Assembly (NCBI GenBank): GCA_015068555.1
Contig: SVKI01000015.1
Span: 1 to 33,634, forward strand
Length of the DNA stretch: 33,634 nucleotides
Reading direction: 5' to 3'
Source of the DNA: Oscillospiraceae bacterium
GTDB lineage: Bacteria > Bacillota > Clostridia > UBA1381 > UBA9506
The position numbers were made by a program, and so were the translations under genes. Every line of letters begins with the position of its first letter. Position 1 is the first letter of the stretch. The notes under the pieces are model-generated. The model ran no database searches and was not told where the DNA came from. It worked only from the letters and a program-made list of their open reading frames with translations. Positions 15,703 through 24,232 of the stretch are shown here, piece after piece.

Positions 15703-16902
15703 ATGAAGCGTAAAATAAACATTCTGATCCCAATTTTTGTGATTTTGATCCTGATTTATGTCCTGCGCTCCACCTTCGGCTCTCGCGTTCAGGTCGAAAC
15801 CCTGTACCGGGGCAGCATGGAGGATGTCATCAACACAAAAGGCCTTGTTGTTAAGTATGAAACGGTACTGGCACAGGGCGTTTCCGGCACCATAGAAGCC
15901 TCTGCTGCGAACGGCGCAAGAGTCGCTGCCGGTGAGGAAGTTGCCGTTGTCTATTCCGGCGAGGTAGATCCGGAACTCAAAAATCAACTGGAGCAAATTC
16001 ATCGAAAAATCGTTCAAATTGAAAAAAACAAAACCGATTTATCCACCTTTAACGGCGATGTGGCTCGCCTGGAGCAGCAGATCACAGCCAAAACCGCCGA
16101 GCTGATTGAAAGCAGCATCAACGGCAACATGGCCTATGTGGCAGAATTGCAATACGCCATCGAAGCACTCTGCCAGAAGAAGGCAGAAGTTTCCGGCCAG
16201 GATGCCGCCACTGACACGCTGCAGGAATTGCAAACACAAATGGCCGATATCGAATCCCGTATCGGCGCCACACAACACCGTATATGCGCCTCTACGCCCG
16301 GTATTTTCTCTGTCACGACTGACGGCTACGAATCTTTGATTACGCCGTATAACATGATGGAGCTAACGCCTTCTGCACTGCAGGAATTGTTGGCACAGGA
16401 AAACGAAAAAAAAGAAAAGGTAAGCGGCTGCAAAGTAATGCAAAACTTCCGCTATTTTATTGCTGTGAATCTGCCTGCTGACCGTTTGAGCGGTTTGCGT
16501 ATCGATTCTATGGTGCAGGTGCGCTTTTATGATTTGTTTGCCAGCCCTGTTAAGGCCAAGGTGCTCTACATGTCTCCAACGGAAGAGGAGCAATGTACCG
16601 TTGTGCTGGAGGTAAATCAGCATATTGATTCTCTGCTTGAGTCTCGTTTCGTAAATCTTGATTTTGTGAAGAGCCGTTACGACGGCTATCGTGTCAGCGT
16701 GAAGGCTATCCGCACGAAGGACAATGTAAACGGCGTTTATGTGCGCCGCGACGGCAGTCTGCACTTTATTCCCGTCACCATTATATACAACACGCAGGAT
16801 GTGGCGATTGTTGATTCGGCTGACAAGGAGCTGCCTCTGCGCCTGTATGATGAGGTTGTTGTCAGCGCCGGCAGTTACGAGGAGGGAAAACTGCTTTCAT
16901 GA
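15703..16902 (+). CDS. HlyD-like membrane adaptor protein
   Basis: The 399-residue protein has one N-terminal membrane segment (about residues 6-22), then a barrel-sandwich (lipoyl-like) half (GLVVKYETVLAQGVSGTI) and a long coiled-coil hairpin (about 90-200). The second lipoyl half (ASTPGIFSVTTDG) and beta-barrel domains follow. This is the plan of HlyD/periplasmic adaptor proteins, but no ABC or RND partner is next to it. Its stop overlaps the yggS start (ATGA) and it heads a division-gene run, so a role at the envelope or septum is plausible but unproven. The start at 15703 (GGAG 10 nt upstream) is chosen over an earlier in-frame ATG because it gives a clean signal-anchor. Confidence 0.78.
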   Translation: MKRKINILIPIFVILILIYVLRSTFGSRVQVETLYRGSMEDVINTKGLVVKYETVLAQGVSGTIEASAANGARVAAGEEVAVVYSGEVDPELKNQLEQIHRKIVQIEKNKTDLSTFNGDVARLEQQITAKTAELIESSINGNMAYVAELQYAIEALCQKKAEVSGQDAATDTLQELQTQMADIESRIGATQHRICASTPGIFSVTTDGYESLITPYNMMELTPSALQELLAQENEKKEKVSGCKVMQNFRYFIAVNLPADRLSGLRIDSMVQVRFYDLFASPVKAKVLYMSPTEEEQCTVVLEVNQHIDSLLESRFVNLDFVKSRYDGYRVSVKAIRTKDNVNGVYVRRDGSLHFIPVTIIYNTQDVAIVDSADKELPLRLYDEVVVSAGSYEEGKLLS

Positions 16903-17576
16903 ACATTGCAGAATCTGTAAACACCATATATAAACAAATCGAAACGGCGGCTCTTGATGCCGGCAGAAACCCCGAAGAAGTTAAGCTTGTGGCTGTTACC
17001 AAAACTGTGGACGCCGAAACGGCCCGGCTCGTTTTAGAAGCCGGATGTCCTGTGCTGGCCGAAAACCGTGTGCAGTCATTTTTAGAAAAATATGAAGTGT
17101 TGGGCGATGCGCCCGAATGGCATATCATTGGCCATTTGCAAACCAACAAGGTGAAATATGTGGTTGGCAAGGTCAGCCTGATTCATTCGGTCGATAGCCT
17201 GCATTTAGCCGAGGCCATCAGCAAAAGAGCTGAAGCCTTAGGCATCACGCAAGACATCTTGCTACAGTTTAATATCTCTGGCGAAGAAAGCAAGTCCGGT
17301 GCTTCTGAAGAAGAGGCCGAAGCTCTTCTTGCTTCTGTTTCTACTCTGCCCGGTATACGGGTTTGTGGCCTGATGACAATGGCTCCGCTGGATGCAACCG
17401 AAACCGAAACGCGTGCCATTTTTTCCGGCCTGCGCGAGCTTTTATATAAGCTTCGGCAAAAACATTATCCCAATACCGATTTAAAAGAGCTCTCTATGGG
17501 CATGAGCAACGATTTTGAAGCGGCTGTTAAAGAAGGCGCCACCTTAATACGAATCGGGCGTTCTCTTTTCAGATAA
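16899..17576 (+). CDS. yggS: YggS-family pyridoxal-phosphate homeostasis protein
   Basis: This 225-residue PLP-binding TIM-barrel protein (PLPBP family, called YlmE in Bacillus) carries its cofactor on the lysine of VKLVAVTKT. It also has the motifs HIIGHLQTNK, SLHLAEAISKRA and SMGMSNDFEAAVKEGATLIRIG. It has no known catalysis; mutants disturb vitamin B6 and amino-acid pools. It overlaps the upstream adaptor gene by 4 nt (ATGA) and precedes sepF, as in most Gram-positive division clusters. Confidence 0.95.
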   Translation: MNIAESVNTIYKQIETAALDAGRNPEEVKLVAVTKTVDAETARLVLEAGCPVLAENRVQSFLEKYEVLGDAPEWHIIGHLQTNKVKYVVGKVSLIHSVDSLHLAEAISKRAEALGITQDILLQFNISGEESKSGASEEEAEALLASVSTLPGIRVCGLMTMAPLDATETETRAIFSGLRELLYKLRQKHYPNTDLKELSMGMSNDFEAAVKEGATLIRIGRSLFR

Positions 17577-17624
17577 ATTATTTTAATAAAAATTTTAGAT
17601 TATATTATGTAGGAGGCGTTACAC

Positions 17625-18053
17625 ATGGGAACCATGAACAAATTACTTAACTGGATTGGTATTTCCGACGAAATTGACGAAGAGGAAGAATTCCTGACAA
17701 ACCAGCAGGAAGAACCTGAAGAACCGGTTATTCCTGCCGGTAAGCGCGGCAAGGTTGTGAACATCCACACATCCACACAGATGAAGGTGGTTGTGATTCA
17801 GCTGACAAGCTTTGAAGACGCACGCGACATTGCTGATCACCTAAAAGCTAAAAAACCGGTTGTGATTAACCTGGAAAAATTAGAAAAGGAAGTTTCCCGC
17901 CGTGTTGTTGACTTTTTATCCGGTGCTGTTTACGGCGTAGACGGAAACATTCAAAAGGTTGCCAACGGCATCTTCTTGATTGCGCCTTATAATGTAGGCA
18001 TTATGGGCGATTTTAAAGACGAACTGAAAAAGGGTTTCCCTTTCTCATATTAA
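17625..18053 (+). CDS. sepF: Cell division protein SepF
   Basis: SepF polymerises into rings and tethers FtsZ to the membrane in Gram-positive bacteria. The 142-residue product has an N-terminal segment able to form an amphipathic helix (MNKLLNWIGI), an acidic linker (DEIDEEEEF), and the C-terminal SepF fold (VVVIQLTSFEDARDIADHLK, PVVINLEKLEKEVSRRVVDF, GVDGNIQKVANGIFLIAP). AGGAGG lies 9 nt before ATG 17625; ATG 17634 is a weaker alternative. ylmH follows after only 3 nt. Confidence 0.95.
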   Translation: MGTMNKLLNWIGISDEIDEEEEFLTNQQEEPEEPVIPAGKRGKVVNIHTSTQMKVVVIQLTSFEDARDIADHLKAKKPVVINLEKLEKEVSRRVVDFLSGAVYGVDGNIQKVANGIFLIAPYNVGIMGDFKDELKKGFPFSY

Positions 18054-18056
18054 GCC

Positions 18057-18800
18057 ATGACGCAACTGGAAGAAAAATTACTTCTGGCCCGTCTTGCAGA
18101 TTTGGAAAAAGGGGCTGAACGCGGCAAAAAACCGTGCTTCAGCCGTTTTTTAGACCCTGCCGAAATCGCTGTTTTTGAAAAACAGATGCGCCCCCGCACG
18201 CCCTATATGCTGTGGGGCGGCTATGCTGACAGTGAGCGGAAGATGGTGGGCTTCTTTCCGGACTTTTTAGAGCCGGATGAAGCTGAGTTCCCCATCAGCG
18301 CCCTGCGGCTTACGGCCGCCGAGGACTTGGGGCACCGCACGGTTTTAGGCTCTTTAATGGGGCTTGGCATTGAGCGCAACCTGGTGGGCGATGTGGCTAT
18401 GGAAGAAGGCGGTACTGTCGTTTTTGTCTGCAGCAGTATTGCCGATTATCTACAAATGAATCTCACAAAAGCCGGCCGCACACGATTGCGTATAGAATCC
18501 GTCCCCTGTGACGAAGTGCATCTTTTGCCCAAGCAGTTTATGCCTATTGGTGGCACAGTCTCCTCGCTCCGGCTTGACTGCGTGCTTGGTTTACTCACCG
18601 GTGTTTCCCGCTCCGGTGCCGATGAACTGATTAAAAAGGAAATGGTCAGCTTAAACCACAGTGTTTGCACCCGCGGTTCTGTTACGGTCGCAGAAGGTGA
18701 CGTGATCAGCGTTCGCCGCTTTGGCCGTGCTGAGGTTTCTGAAATTTTAGGCGAGACAAAAAAGGGAAGAATCAGAATGACTTTAAAAAAATACATATAA
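18057..18800 (+). CDS. ylmH: YlmH-like S4-domain RNA-binding protein
   Basis: The 247-residue product has an N-terminal RNA-recognition-like region (FSRFLDPAEIAVFEKQ, GYADSERKMVGFFPDF) and a C-terminal S4 RNA-binding domain (about 180-240; GVSRSGADELIKKEMVSLNHSV). In Bacillus, YlmH acts in ribosome quality control by binding obstructed 50S subunits. The ATG at 18057 is 3 nt after the sepF stop and has no clear ribosome site, so translation probably depends on sepF. Confidence 0.9.
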   Translation: MTQLEEKLLLARLADLEKGAERGKKPCFSRFLDPAEIAVFEKQMRPRTPYMLWGGYADSERKMVGFFPDFLEPDEAEFPISALRLTAAEDLGHRTVLGSLMGLGIERNLVGDVAMEEGGTVVFVCSSIADYLQMNLTKAGRTRLRIESVPCDEVHLLPKQFMPIGGTVSSLRLDCVLGLLTGVSRSGADELIKKEMVSLNHSVCTRGSVTVAEGDVISVRRFGRAEVSEILGETKKGRIRMTLKKYI

Positions 18801-18830
18801 TATAAATAATCAAAGAAGGGGAGAGCCGAT

Positions 18831-19826
18831 ATGCTGACACCTATCGATATCGAAAACAAAGAGTTTACCAAGGCCTTTCGTGGATATGATATTTACGAAG
18901 TGGAAGAATTCATGAAAAGCCTGGTAGCCGACTACGAAAAGCTCTATCGTGAAAACGCCGAATTAAAAGACAAAAACGCCATGCTGGGTGACACAATCGG
19001 CAATTATAAAGGCATGGAGGAAACCATGCAGAACGCTATTTTGGTTGCACAGCGCACAGCTGAAGATATTAAGCAAAATGCCTACGAGCGCGCAGAAACC
19101 ATTTTAAAAGACGCGCAACGCCGGGCGGCAGAAGCGATCAATAACGCCAACCGCTCCATTCGCGATCTGGAAAAAACCTACCTGAGCCTGCAGAGCGAAA
19201 TGAGCGGCTTTCGCGCTAAAATGAACAGTCTGCTTTCTACCTACATGCAACTTATGACTGAACTGCCTGAACAAAAAGAAGCAAAAGCTTTTAATCAGGT
19301 GCAGATGAATCTGGGCCAGGAAGAGCCCTTAGTGCGCTCCAGCGATTTAACAGAGCCGGAGTTTAACCATGAAAACACCAACACCTTTACCTTGCCCTCT
19401 TCTATGATAGAGCCCGATGCGAAAAAGGCAACACCCGCTCCTGCGCCGAGCACCGTTGAAGCTGAGCAGAAGGTAGCACCGGCCATTCCTCTGCGCCAGA
19501 CAACCGGCCTTGATACTGAGCGCAAGATTAACCCCGTTGTAGAAGAACTGTTACGGAAGAAGAGAGAGCAAAGTGGTCTTTCCGTTTCCCCACAGGTTGA
19601 ACCGGCTCCCAAGACTGATGAACCCGCCGAAGCTACTGAACCCGAAATCCCCGAAGAGGTTACAGAAGTTCCCACAGCTGAACCTGCGCAGGAAATTCCG
19701 CCCTTCACCGTAAAAAAAGAAGTGCTCGAAAGAGAAACTCCTAAAGAAGAAGCTGAAACCGATACACCGGTTTTTAATTTAGATAATCTGGAAAATTTTG
19801 ATGTTTTCCACGATGACTCACTTTAA
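18831..19826 (+). CDS. divIVA: DivIVA-family polarity/septum protein with long acidic tail
   Basis: The first 60 residues are the DivIVA membrane-curvature domain (LTPIDIENKEFTKAFRGYD, YEVEEFMKSLVADYEKL), followed by a coiled coil to about residue 145. The remaining ~180 residues are low-complexity, rich in Pro, Glu, Ala and Thr, and probably disordered. At 331 residues the protein is about twice the length of Bacillus DivIVA (164). The last residues (FNLDNLENFDVFHDDSL) form a short acidic motif. GGGGAG precedes the ATG. It lies between ylmH and ileS, as in many Firmicutes. Confidence 0.92.
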   Translation: MLTPIDIENKEFTKAFRGYDIYEVEEFMKSLVADYEKLYRENAELKDKNAMLGDTIGNYKGMEETMQNAILVAQRTAEDIKQNAYERAETILKDAQRRAAEAINNANRSIRDLEKTYLSLQSEMSGFRAKMNSLLSTYMQLMTELPEQKEAKAFNQVQMNLGQEEPLVRSSDLTEPEFNHENTNTFTLPSSMIEPDAKKATPAPAPSTVEAEQKVAPAIPLRQTTGLDTERKINPVVEELLRKKREQSGLSVSPQVEPAPKTDEPAEATEPEIPEEVTEVPTAEPAQEIPPFTVKKEVLERETPKEEAETDTPVFNLDNLENFDVFHDDSL

Positions 19827-19857
19827 TTCCCAAGGACATTTGAAAGGATGAAATAAA

Positions 19858-22641
19858 ATGGATTACAGTCAAACGCTTAACCTGCCCAAAACCGATTTCC
19901 CCATGCGCGCAAATCTGCCGCAAAGAGAACCTGAAATCCTGGCTCGGCAGGAAGAAGGCGCCATGTATAATAAGTTAATGGAGCATAACGAGGGCAAGCC
20001 CCTCTTTATCCTGCACGACGGACCGCCGTACGCCAACGGCGACATGCACATGGGTCACGCTTTAAACAAAACATTAAAGGATGTTATCACCCGTTTTAAA
20101 AACATGGATGGTTTTAAAGCGCCCTACATCCACGGTTGGGACACCCACGGTCTGCCCATCGAACGCCAGGCCATTGCCAAAATGAAAATCAACCGTCACG
20201 AGGTGGATACCGTTGAATTCCGCAACGTGTGCCGCGATTTTGCGATGAAATATGTCGGTTTGCAGAAGGAATCCATCAAGCGTATCGGTGCTTTGGGCAA
20301 CTGGGATGATCCGTACCTGACCTTAGATCCCAAGTTTGAGGCAAAGCAGATTGAAATCTTTGGCAAGATGGCTGAAAAAGGCTATATCTATAAGGGATTA
20401 AAACCCATCTACTGGTGTCCCGATTGCGAAACTGCCCTGGCAGAGGCTGAAATTGAATACCAGGAAGATAAAACCAATTCCATTTATGTGAAATTTGCCG
20501 TTGTTGACGATAAGGGCGTGTTTGCAGATAGTGGCATCCCAAAGGAAAAGATCAATTTCCTGATCTGGACGACCACCACCTGGACCCTGCCCGGTAACGT
20601 TGCCATTGCATTAAACGGTGCCTTTACCTATGATTTGGTTGAAGCTGACGGCGAATACTACATCATTGCAGACGAGTTGGTTGAATCTGTTATGGCTGCC
20701 GGCAAGCATGAAAGCTTTAACAAGGTTGCTTCCTACCGTGGTAGCGACTTAGAGCTGATTACCTGCAAGCATCCCTTCATTGACCGCGAATCTGTTATCA
20801 TCTTAGGCGACCATGTAACCTTAGATGCCGGTACCGGTTGTGTACACACCGCGCCCGGTCATGGTTTAGAAGACTATATTGCCTGCCAACAGTATAAAGA
20901 TATTCCCATTGTTGTACCTGTTGATGAAAAGGGCTATTTAAATGAACTGGCCGGCGAGTTTAACGGCCTGTTCTATGAAAAGGCAAATCCGGCAATTATC
21001 AGCCGTTTAACAGAAGCGGGCGCGCTGTTTGCCGTTGAAGAAATCATTCACCAGTATCCCCATTGCTGGCGTTGTCACCAGCCCATTATCTACCGCGCCG
21101 CTGAACAGTGGTTTGCCTCTGTAGACGCAATTAAGGATGACGCTGTTAAAGCCATTAAGGGTGTAACCTGGTTACCCAAGTGGGGCGAAGATCGCATCAC
21201 CGGCATGGTGCAAGACAGAAGTGACTGGTGTATCTCCCGTCAGAGAACCTGGGGTGTGCCCATTCCCATCTTCTATTGTAAAGATTGCGGCAAGGAACTT
21301 ATCACGCCTGAAACCATCAAGGCTGTTTCCGAGCTGTTTTATGAACAGGGCTCTAATGCCTGGTATCAGCTGCCTGCAGAAGAAATTCTGCCTGCCGGAA
21401 CCGTGTGCCCCGCTTGCGGCTGCGCACACTTTGATAAAGAAAAAGACATTATGGATGTTTGGTTTGATTCCGGCTCCAGCCATTCCGGCGTACTGGATGT
21501 TAAGGAAGGTCTTTCCTTCCCGGCTGACCTCTATTTAGAAGGTAACGACCAGTACCGCGGTTGGTTCCAGTCATCACTACTGACCTCTATTGCCGCCCGT
21601 GGCGTTGCGCCTTATAAAATGGTTATCACCCACGGTATGATTGTGGACGCTTCCGGCGAAAAGATGTCAAAATCAAAGGGTAACGGCATCAGCCCGCAGG
21701 ATATTATCAAAGAATACGGTGCCGATGTTATGCGTTTGTGGGTTGTTTCGGCTGACTACAAAACCGACATGCACATTTCAAAAGACATCTTAAAGCAGCT
21801 GTCTGAAGCCTATCGTAAAATCCGTAACACCGCCCGCTACATCTTGGGTAACATTCATGACTTTGAACCAGACCGCGATTCTGTCGCTCCGGCCGATATG
21901 CTTGAAATCGACCGCTATGCGATGGCTCGCCTTGACGCCTTGATTGAAAAGGCTCTGCAGGGATACAGAAGCTATGAATTCCACAGCGTGTTCCACGCCG
22001 TTCGTAACTTCTGCGTAGTAGAGATGAGTAACTTCTATTTAGATGTTATTAAAGACCGTTTGTACACCCAAAAGGCCGACAGCAAGGCACGCCGCAGCGC
22101 ACAAACGGCTATGTATAGAATTCTGGATGCTTTAGTCAGACTGTTAGCGCCGATTTTAGCTTACACCAGTGAAGAAATCTGGTCCTTCATGCCGCACAGC
22201 AGCAACGATAATAAAGAATTCGTTCTGCTTAACGATATGCCCAAGACCGACGCTTCCCTGCGCGATGCCGATTTAGAGGCCCGTTGGGAAACCATTCTCT
22301 CGGTGCGCGGTGATGTAGCAAAGGCATTGGAAGAAGCCAGAAACGAAAAGCTCATCGGTCATTCCTTAGGAGCAAATGTTACGCTTTATGCTGACGGTGA
22401 CATCTTTGCAACCTTACAATCTGCCGAAAGCGAACTGGCAACCTACTTTATCACATCCGGCGCTTCTGTTGCGCCCTTGGCTGATGCCCCGGCTGATGCT
22501 AAAGACGGCGAAACCGGTATCAAGCTTGTAATTACTGCCGCTTCCGGTGAAAAGTGCGAACGTTGTTGGATGATTTCTGAATCTGTTGGACAAAATAGTG
22601 AACATCCCACCCTTTGCCACAGATGTGTCGAAATGATGTAA
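19858..22641 (+). CDS. ileS: Isoleucyl-tRNA synthetase
   Basis: This class Ia synthetase charges tRNA-Ile. The 927-residue product has the HIGH-type motif HMGH (64-67), the editing domain in the middle (TTTTWTLPGN region), KMSKS at about 602-606, an anticodon-binding domain, and the C-terminal zinc finger (CERC near 900 and CHRC near 921) typical of bacterial-type IleRS. AAAGGATG precedes the ATG. Only 31 nt separate it from divIVA, too short for a T-box leader, so control by tRNA-sensing is not seen here. Confidence 0.97.
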   Translation: MDYSQTLNLPKTDFPMRANLPQREPEILARQEEGAMYNKLMEHNEGKPLFILHDGPPYANGDMHMGHALNKTLKDVITRFKNMDGFKAPYIHGWDTHGLPIERQAIAKMKINRHEVDTVEFRNVCRDFAMKYVGLQKESIKRIGALGNWDDPYLTLDPKFEAKQIEIFGKMAEKGYIYKGLKPIYWCPDCETALAEAEIEYQEDKTNSIYVKFAVVDDKGVFADSGIPKEKINFLIWTTTTWTLPGNVAIALNGAFTYDLVEADGEYYIIADELVESVMAAGKHESFNKVASYRGSDLELITCKHPFIDRESVIILGDHVTLDAGTGCVHTAPGHGLEDYIACQQYKDIPIVVPVDEKGYLNELAGEFNGLFYEKANPAIISRLTEAGALFAVEEIIHQYPHCWRCHQPIIYRAAEQWFASVDAIKDDAVKAIKGVTWLPKWGEDRITGMVQDRSDWCISRQRTWGVPIPIFYCKDCGKELITPETIKAVSELFYEQGSNAWYQLPAEEILPAGTVCPACGCAHFDKEKDIMDVWFDSGSSHSGVLDVKEGLSFPADLYLEGNDQYRGWFQSSLLTSIAARGVAPYKMVITHGMIVDASGEKMSKSKGNGISPQDIIKEYGADVMRLWVVSADYKTDMHISKDILKQLSEAYRKIRNTARYILGNIHDFEPDRDSVAPADMLEIDRYAMARLDALIEKALQGYRSYEFHSVFHAVRNFCVVEMSNFYLDVIKDRLYTQKADSKARRSAQTAMYRILDALVRLLAPILAYTSEEIWSFMPHSSNDNKEFVLLNDMPKTDASLRDADLEARWETILSVRGDVAKALEEARNEKLIGHSLGANVTLYADGDIFATLQSAESELATYFITSGASVAPLADAPADAKDGETGIKLVITAASGEKCERCWMISESVGQNSEHPTLCHRCVEMM

Positions 22642-22655
22642 AAATAAGAACCTCA

Positions 22656-22689
22656 CGAAATTCTAACAAACTAAAGTTTGAGAATTTCG
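22656..22689 (+). repeat. Hairpin after ileS
   Basis: CGAAATTCT (22656-22664) pairs with 22681-22689; inside, CAAAC (22667-22671) pairs with GTTTG (22676-22680), with a 2-nt bulge and a TAAA loop. No T tract follows. It lies 15 nt past the ileS stop. Confidence 0.65.
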
Positions 22690-22715
22690 GAGAACCTTGT
22701 TGTGTTCACAATTAA

Positions 22716-22748
22716 AAGTTGCCTTCCTTGTAAAAAGGAAGGCAACTT
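22716..22748. repeat. 14-bp perfect hairpin between ileS and lspA
   Basis: AAGTTGCCTTCCTT (22716-22729) pairs perfectly with 22735-22748 around a 5-nt loop. The plus strand lacks a T run after it; the minus strand reads TTTT just after the stem. It may be a processing hairpin, or a weak terminator for antisense transcription. Confidence 0.65.
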
Positions 22749-22781
22749 CAATATTTGAGTATTCCAAAAGGAGAGAGCGCA

Positions 22782-23258
22782 GTGCTCACACTATATAGCC
22801 TGGGTGTGGTGCTTTTGGCAATTATAGACCAGCTTTCCAAATGGGCTGTTCTGCGTTTTGTCAAGCCGACTGACACCATCCCTCTCATACAAAGCGTTTT
22901 CCACTTAACCTACTGCGAAAACCGGGGCGCCGCCTTTGGCATTTTGCAGGGTCGCTTTGGATTTTTATCCATTATAACGGTTGCCGTTATTGTAGTTGCC
23001 ACCATCTACATGATTAAAAAGCGCCCACAGGGCTTTGTTATGAACGCTTCCATAACACTTTTAATCGGTGGCGCTTTAGGCAATTTAATTGATCGGGTGT
23101 GCCGCGGATATGTGATTGATTTTTTAGACTTCCGCCTTATCCATTTCCCCATTTTTAATTTGGCCGATTGTTTTGTGGTTTGTGGCGCCATTTTGCTGAT
23201 TATCTATGTTCTCTTTATTGAAGAGCATGCAGATGTGGACAAAAAAGATTCGGAATGA
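22782..23258 (+). CDS. lspA: Lipoprotein signal peptidase (signal peptidase II)
   Basis: LspA cuts signal peptides from prolipoproteins in the membrane. The 158-residue product has four membrane segments and the family motifs DQLSKW, NRGAAFGI, GNLIDR and FNLAD; the catalytic aspartates are D113 and D129. The start is GTG at 22782 with AAAGGAG 8 nt upstream, rather than the in-frame TTG at 22755, which has no ribosome site. It overlaps rluD by 4 nt (ATGA). The ZnuA-like lipoprotein in this window is one likely substrate. Confidence 0.95.
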   Translation: MLTLYSLGVVLLAIIDQLSKWAVLRFVKPTDTIPLIQSVFHLTYCENRGAAFGILQGRFGFLSIITVAVIVVATIYMIKKRPQGFVMNASITLLIGGALGNLIDRVCRGYVIDFLDFRLIHFPIFNLADCFVVCGAILLIIYVLFIEEHADVDKKDSE

Positions 23259-24232
23259 GTGATATGCACATGGAAGAATTACTTGAAATACTATGCGACG
23301 AAGCGTCCGCCGGCACTCGGCTGGACGTTTTTCTGTCAGAGGTGGCAGACCTGACACGCTCTGCCTCTCAAAAACTGATTGAAAACGGCGATGCAGAGGT
23401 AAACGGAAAGCCTGCATCTAAAAACTATAAGCTCCGCGTAGGTGACACCGTTACGGTAACGACGCCCGAGCCGGAATGTATAGAGGCTGCACCTGAAAAC
23501 ATTCCCATTGAAATCGTGTATGAAGATGATGCGCTGATTGTGGTGAACAAGCCCCAGGGCATGGTCGTACATCCTGCTGCAGGTCATGCAGGCGGCACGT
23601 TGGTTAATGCGCTTTTATACCACGCGCAGGGAAGGCTCTCCGCCATTAACGGCGTTGTACGCCCGGGCATTGTGCACCGGATTGATAAAGACACCAGCGG
23701 CATTTTAGTCGTTGCCAAAACCAACGAAGCACATCTTTCCCTTGCAGAGCAAATCAAGGAGCACTCTGTCACGCGGGAATACTACTGCCTGGCCTGCGGA
23801 ACCTTCAGCCAGACGCAATTTACGGTTGATAAGCCCATCGGCCGACACCCCAAAGACAGAAAGAAAATGGCCGTTACGGAAAAGGGCGGCCGACACGCCA
23901 TTACGCACTTTACTGTTCTTGCCCAGTATCCCGGTTGCGCATTACTGCGCTGCCGCTTAGAAACAGGGCGCACGCATCAGATTCGCGTGCATCTTGCAAG
24001 CCTGGGTAGGCCCGTTGTCGGCGACCCGGTTTACGGCTCAAAAAATGATAAAATCGCAAAAAAATATGCCCTCACAGGGCAGCTTTTACATGCTGCCCTG
24101 TTGGGCTTTAATCATCCGCTTACCAATGCCTATGTCTCATTTTCCGCACCGGTTCCGCCGCTGTTTCAATCCGTTTTGACCGGGCTTGACCCAAACTTTA
24201 ATGCGTCCTTGTTTGAATCTGGTCGGCAATAA
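23255..24232 (+). CDS. rluD: RluD-family 23S rRNA pseudouridine synthase
   Basis: The 325-residue protein has an N-terminal S4 domain (about 15-75; RLDVFLSEVADLTRSASQKLI) and the RluA-type catalytic domain with HRIDKDTSG (catalytic D144) and GRTHQIRVHLASLG. It isomerises uridines in 23S rRNA; exact sites are inferred from family only. The ATG overlaps the lspA stop. The 3' end overlaps the oppositely oriented DUF1836 gene by 35 nt. Confidence 0.92.
   Translation: MSDMHMEELLEILCDEASAGTRLDVFLSEVADLTRSASQKLIENGDAEVNGKPASKNYKLRVGDTVTVTTPEPECIEAAPENIPIEIVYEDDALIVVNKPQGMVVHPAAGHAGGTLVNALLYHAQGRLSAINGVVRPGIVHRIDKDTSGILVVAKTNEAHLSLAEQIKEHSVTREYYCLACGTFSQTQFTVDKPIGRHPKDRKKMAVTEKGGRHAITHFTVLAQYPGCALLRCRLETGRTHQIRVHLASLGRPVVGDPVYGSKNDKIAKKYALTGQLLHAALLGFNHPLTNAYVSFSAPVPPLFQSVLTGLDPNFNASLFESGRQ

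Noticed and set aside
14125-16764. Minus-strand frames of 80-140 codons opposite DUF1385, prmC and the adaptor gene
   Set aside because: Antisense shadows of well-supported plus-strand genes; no family features.
19827-19857. T-box leader expected before ileS
   Set aside because: Only 31 nt lie between divIVA and ileS and no T-box motif is present.
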